Source: Deltaproteobacteria bacterium
Lineage (GTDB): Bacteria > Desulfobacterota > Desulfobulbia > Desulfobulbales > Desulfocapsaceae
Direction: 5' to 3'
Length of the DNA stretch: 7,258 bases
Assembly (NCBI GenBank): GCA_021779275.1
Contig: JAJYAX010000076.1
Location: 1 to 7,258 of the forward strand
In this document: in pieces, positions 5,397-7,258 of the stretch
Numbering within the stretch: position 1 is the first letter of the stretch
How the letters are laid out: each line of letters opens with the position of its first letter
Position numbers and translations under genes: made by a program
The notes under the pieces: model-generated
Database searches by the model: none
The model's input: the letters and a program-made list of their open reading frames with translations, nothing else
Told to the model about the DNA's origin: nothing

Positions 5397-7241
5397 ATGT
5401 CCGTAGTCAAACTTCTTCATCCCGCTTCCCCAGGCCCGGCAGCCAAGCTATCCCCCGCAGTACAGCATCAGAAGAGAGAGACTCTCATCCAGGAACTCAT
5501 CGAGAACACGCTGACCTCCCATTTCCAGCCCATCGTCAGCCTTGACCAGGGCAAAATCTTCGCCTATGAGGCGCTGTGCCGGACGGTCGGCCCCAATCCC
5601 TTTGACAGTATCGAAGAGATCTTCGGGCAGGCCAAGATCTGCAACAAGATCCTGGAGCTGGACATGCGCTGCAGGGAAAACGGCATAGCCCTTTCCTGCG
5701 CCCAGGGAATCAAGGAAATGGAGGTCCTTCTCTTTCTCAATATCTGCCCGACCAGCCTGCTCTGCCCCAATCACACCGCAGGCACAACCGGTATTCTGGC
5801 CAACCGCCATGGCATGCCGAGACAGAGCATCGTTCTCGAGATCACCGAACAGGAGGCCGTCTCCAACTACACCCTCTTTCGCAAGGCGGTTGATCACTAC
5901 CGGAGCAAGGGCTTCCGGATCGCCATCGACGACTTCGGCGCCGGATACGGCGGGCTCAAGATGCTCTCGGTGCTGGAACCGGACTTTGTAAAGATCGACC
6001 GGCATTTCTTTCAGGATTCGGCCAAGAGAAACATCAATTACAACCTGATCGATTCCATCGCCACCGCCTGCCACCGGATCGGCATAGACGTCATCGCCGA
6101 GGGCATAGAAAATGAAAACGACCTGAGGATCTGCCGGGAGATCGGCATCGATCTGGGACAGGGCTTCCTGCTGGCCAGGCCTGCGGCCGGCCTGATCAAA
6201 GACACTCACCTGAAGATGCCGGCGGCACACCTCCGGAGGGAATCGGGTACAGCCCTCTTCGATGAGGTGATCTGCATCGGCGACATCGCCGGCTACATCC
6301 CGCCGCTTTCCGCAAGCGACCGCCCGCTGGAGGTGCTGGACAGATTCAACGACAATCCCGGCCTGCTTTGCCTGCCGGTGATGAAGGGAGGCCAGCTCTG
6401 CGGCCTGATCAGCCGCTGGCGGTTTATGGAAAATCAGATGGTCGGCCGCTTCGGCTACGGCCTGAGCCTGAACTATTACAAGACCGTCGAGGATATCCTG
6501 GGAGAAGGCTTTCTGCAGGTGCCGCATTATTCATCGGTGGAAGAGGTGGCCCGCAAGATTCATCTCCGGCGGCAGATCACCATCTATGACGATATCTGCG
6601 TCACCCGCAGCGGCAAATACATCGGCACCGTCTCCGTCAGCGCCGTCCTGAACGCCGTCACCGAGAACAGCATGATGCTGGCGCGGGGGGCCAACCCACT
6701 CACCGGCCTGCCCGGCAATGAATTCATCCAGCGCCAGATCGCCAAGATGCTCTCCCAATCCATCCACTTTGATGTCTGTTATATCGATCTGGACTGTTTC
6801 AAACCCTTTAACGACCGGCACGGTTTTGAAATGGGCGACCGGGTCATCAAGGCCGTGGGGGATATCATGCTGGGGGCCCTGAAAAAATGGGAACAGAACT
6901 CCATAGGTTTTGCCGGCCACATCGGCGGGGATGACTTCATCCTGATCACCCGCCCGAAGAATTCGGTCCCGGCCTGCGAGTATATCATCGATCAGTTCAG
7001 CAAAAGGCTTTCCCGCTTTCACACCCCGGAGGAGTGCCGGCAAGGGTCATACCCGAGCTGCGACCGCCTGGGAAACACCCGGGAATTCGGCTTGCTCTCG
7101 CTTTCCATCGGCATCGTCAGCACCGAGATTCATCATATCAGCTCCTTTGCCGAGGTCTCCTCGATTGCAAGCGACCTGAAGAAAAGGGCCAAAGAGATAC
7201 CGGGATCGGCCATCGTCCGGGATCGCCGGCTGACAGTCTAG
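5397..7241 (+). CDS. EAL-CBS-CBS-GGDEF protein, c-di-GMP phosphodiesterase / possible diguanylate cyclase
   Basis: This 614-residue cytoplasmic protein (no signal or membrane segment seen) should act on c-di-GMP. The EAL domain (about 29-265) keeps the expected catalytic and metal-binding residues: E58 in YEALCR, N115, E148 in LEITE, D178/D179 in IDDFGAGY, K199 in FVKIDR, E235 in AEG and Q255. Hydrolysis of c-di-GMP to pGpG is therefore likely. Residues about 287-425 resemble a pair of CBS units, probably a nucleotide-sensing regulatory module. The C-terminal GGDEF domain (about 430-605) has TGLPGN (436-441) and the metal-binding YIDLDCFK (462-469), but its signature is HIGGDDF (508-514): Asp replaces the usual fourth-position Glu and His the usual Arg. 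No RxxD inhibitory site precedes it. ATG at 5397 has AGAGGG eight bases upstream; a TTG at 5298 would add 33 residues but lacks a ribosome-binding site. The gene is divergent from the che operon, suggesting a shared c-di-GMP theme. Confidence 0.93.
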   Translation: MSVVKLLHPASPGPAAKLSPAVQHQKRETLIQELIENTLTSHFQPIVSLDQGKIFAYEALCRTVGPNPFDSIEEIFGQAKICNKILELDMRCRENGIALSCAQGIKEMEVLLFLNICPTSLLCPNHTAGTTGILANRHGMPRQSIVLEITEQEAVSNYTLFRKAVDHYRSKGFRIAIDDFGAGYGGLKMLSVLEPDFVKIDRHFFQDSAKRNINYNLIDSIATACHRIGIDVIAEGIENENDLRICREIGIDLGQGFLLARPAAGLIKDTHLKMPAAHLRRESGTALFDEVICIGDIAGYIPPLSASDRPLEVLDRFNDNPGLLCLPVMKGGQLCGLISRWRFMENQMVGRFGYGLSLNYYKTVEDILGEGFLQVPHYSSVEEVARKIHLRRQITIYDDICVTRSGKYIGTVSVSAVLNAVTENSMMLARGANPLTGLPGNEFIQRQIAKMLSQSIHFDVCYIDLDCFKPFNDRHGFEMGDRVIKAVGDIMLGALKKWEQNSIGFAGHIGGDDFILITRPKNSVPACEYIIDQFSKRLSRFHTPEECRQGSYPSCDRLGNTREFGLLSLSIGIVSTEIHHISSFAEVSSIASDLKKRAKEIPGSAIVRDRRLTV

Positions 7242-7258
7242 GCCATTGGCCGGGATTT

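Noticed and set aside
5448..6527. Open frame of 359 codons on the minus strand
   Set aside because: It lies wholly opposite the EAL-CBS-GGDEF gene, whose domains are unmistakable; its translation shows no recognisable domain and is explained by GC-rich codon bias opening antisense frames.
7241..7258. GGCC-ATT-GGCC hairpin right after the EAL-GGDEF stop as a terminator
   Set aside because: The stem is only four base pairs and the window ends before any T run can be judged.

Overview
The window (7,258 bases, GC-rich overall with an AT-richer intergenic gap near 5.1-5.4 kb) carries most of a chemosensory signalling operon on the minus strand and, divergently on the plus strand, a gene for a two-headed cyclic-di-GMP enzyme. 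The protein families and the signalling-tip sequence of the chemoreceptor suggest a Gram-negative, proteobacterial-grade organism. Desulfobacterota (the former Deltaproteobacteria) are my best guess from memory of similar proteins; the sequence alone does not prove it.

Minus strand, in transcription order from about 5060 down to 1: a short CheW (5060-4575); a CheR methyltransferase with a C-terminal TPR tail (4573-3182); a second CheW with an N-terminal helical extension (3177-2578); a membrane chemoreceptor with a periplasmic helical sensor and three tandem HAMP units (2562-691); and the first 216 codons of a CheA kinase (650-1, cut by the window edge). Gaps between genes are 1, 4, 15 and 40 bases, and the starts chosen for the four downstream genes have Shine-Dalgarno sequences. 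In two cases these lie on or next to the upstream stop codon, so this looks like one translationally coupled operon. The set CheW / CheR-TPR / extended CheW / MCP / CheA matches the parts list of the Wsp-type (alternative cellular function, ACF) pathways. The receptor here sits fourth, not first as in Pseudomonas wsp. Neither CheB nor the output response regulator is inside the window; they would be expected to the left of base 1.

The 336 bases between the divergent starts (5061-5396) hold no gene. They contain a candidate promoter for the che operon with an unusually long spacer occupied by a perfect 12-base palindrome.

Plus strand: an EAL-CBS-CBS-GGDEF protein (5397-7241) with an apparently complete EAL phosphodiesterase site and a variant GGDDF cyclase motif. 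In Wsp systems the output is c-di-GMP made by WspR, so a c-di-GMP enzyme divergent from a Wsp-like operon suggests, but does not prove, that this cluster also controls c-di-GMP.

The least ordinary observations are the sharp drop in GC content exactly over the receptor's sensor half (a likely domain swap), the poly-HAMP linker, the promoter with a palindrome in its spacer, and the unusual cyclase motif in the divergent enzyme. No RNA genes, insertion sequences, CRISPR arrays or convincing terminators were seen.
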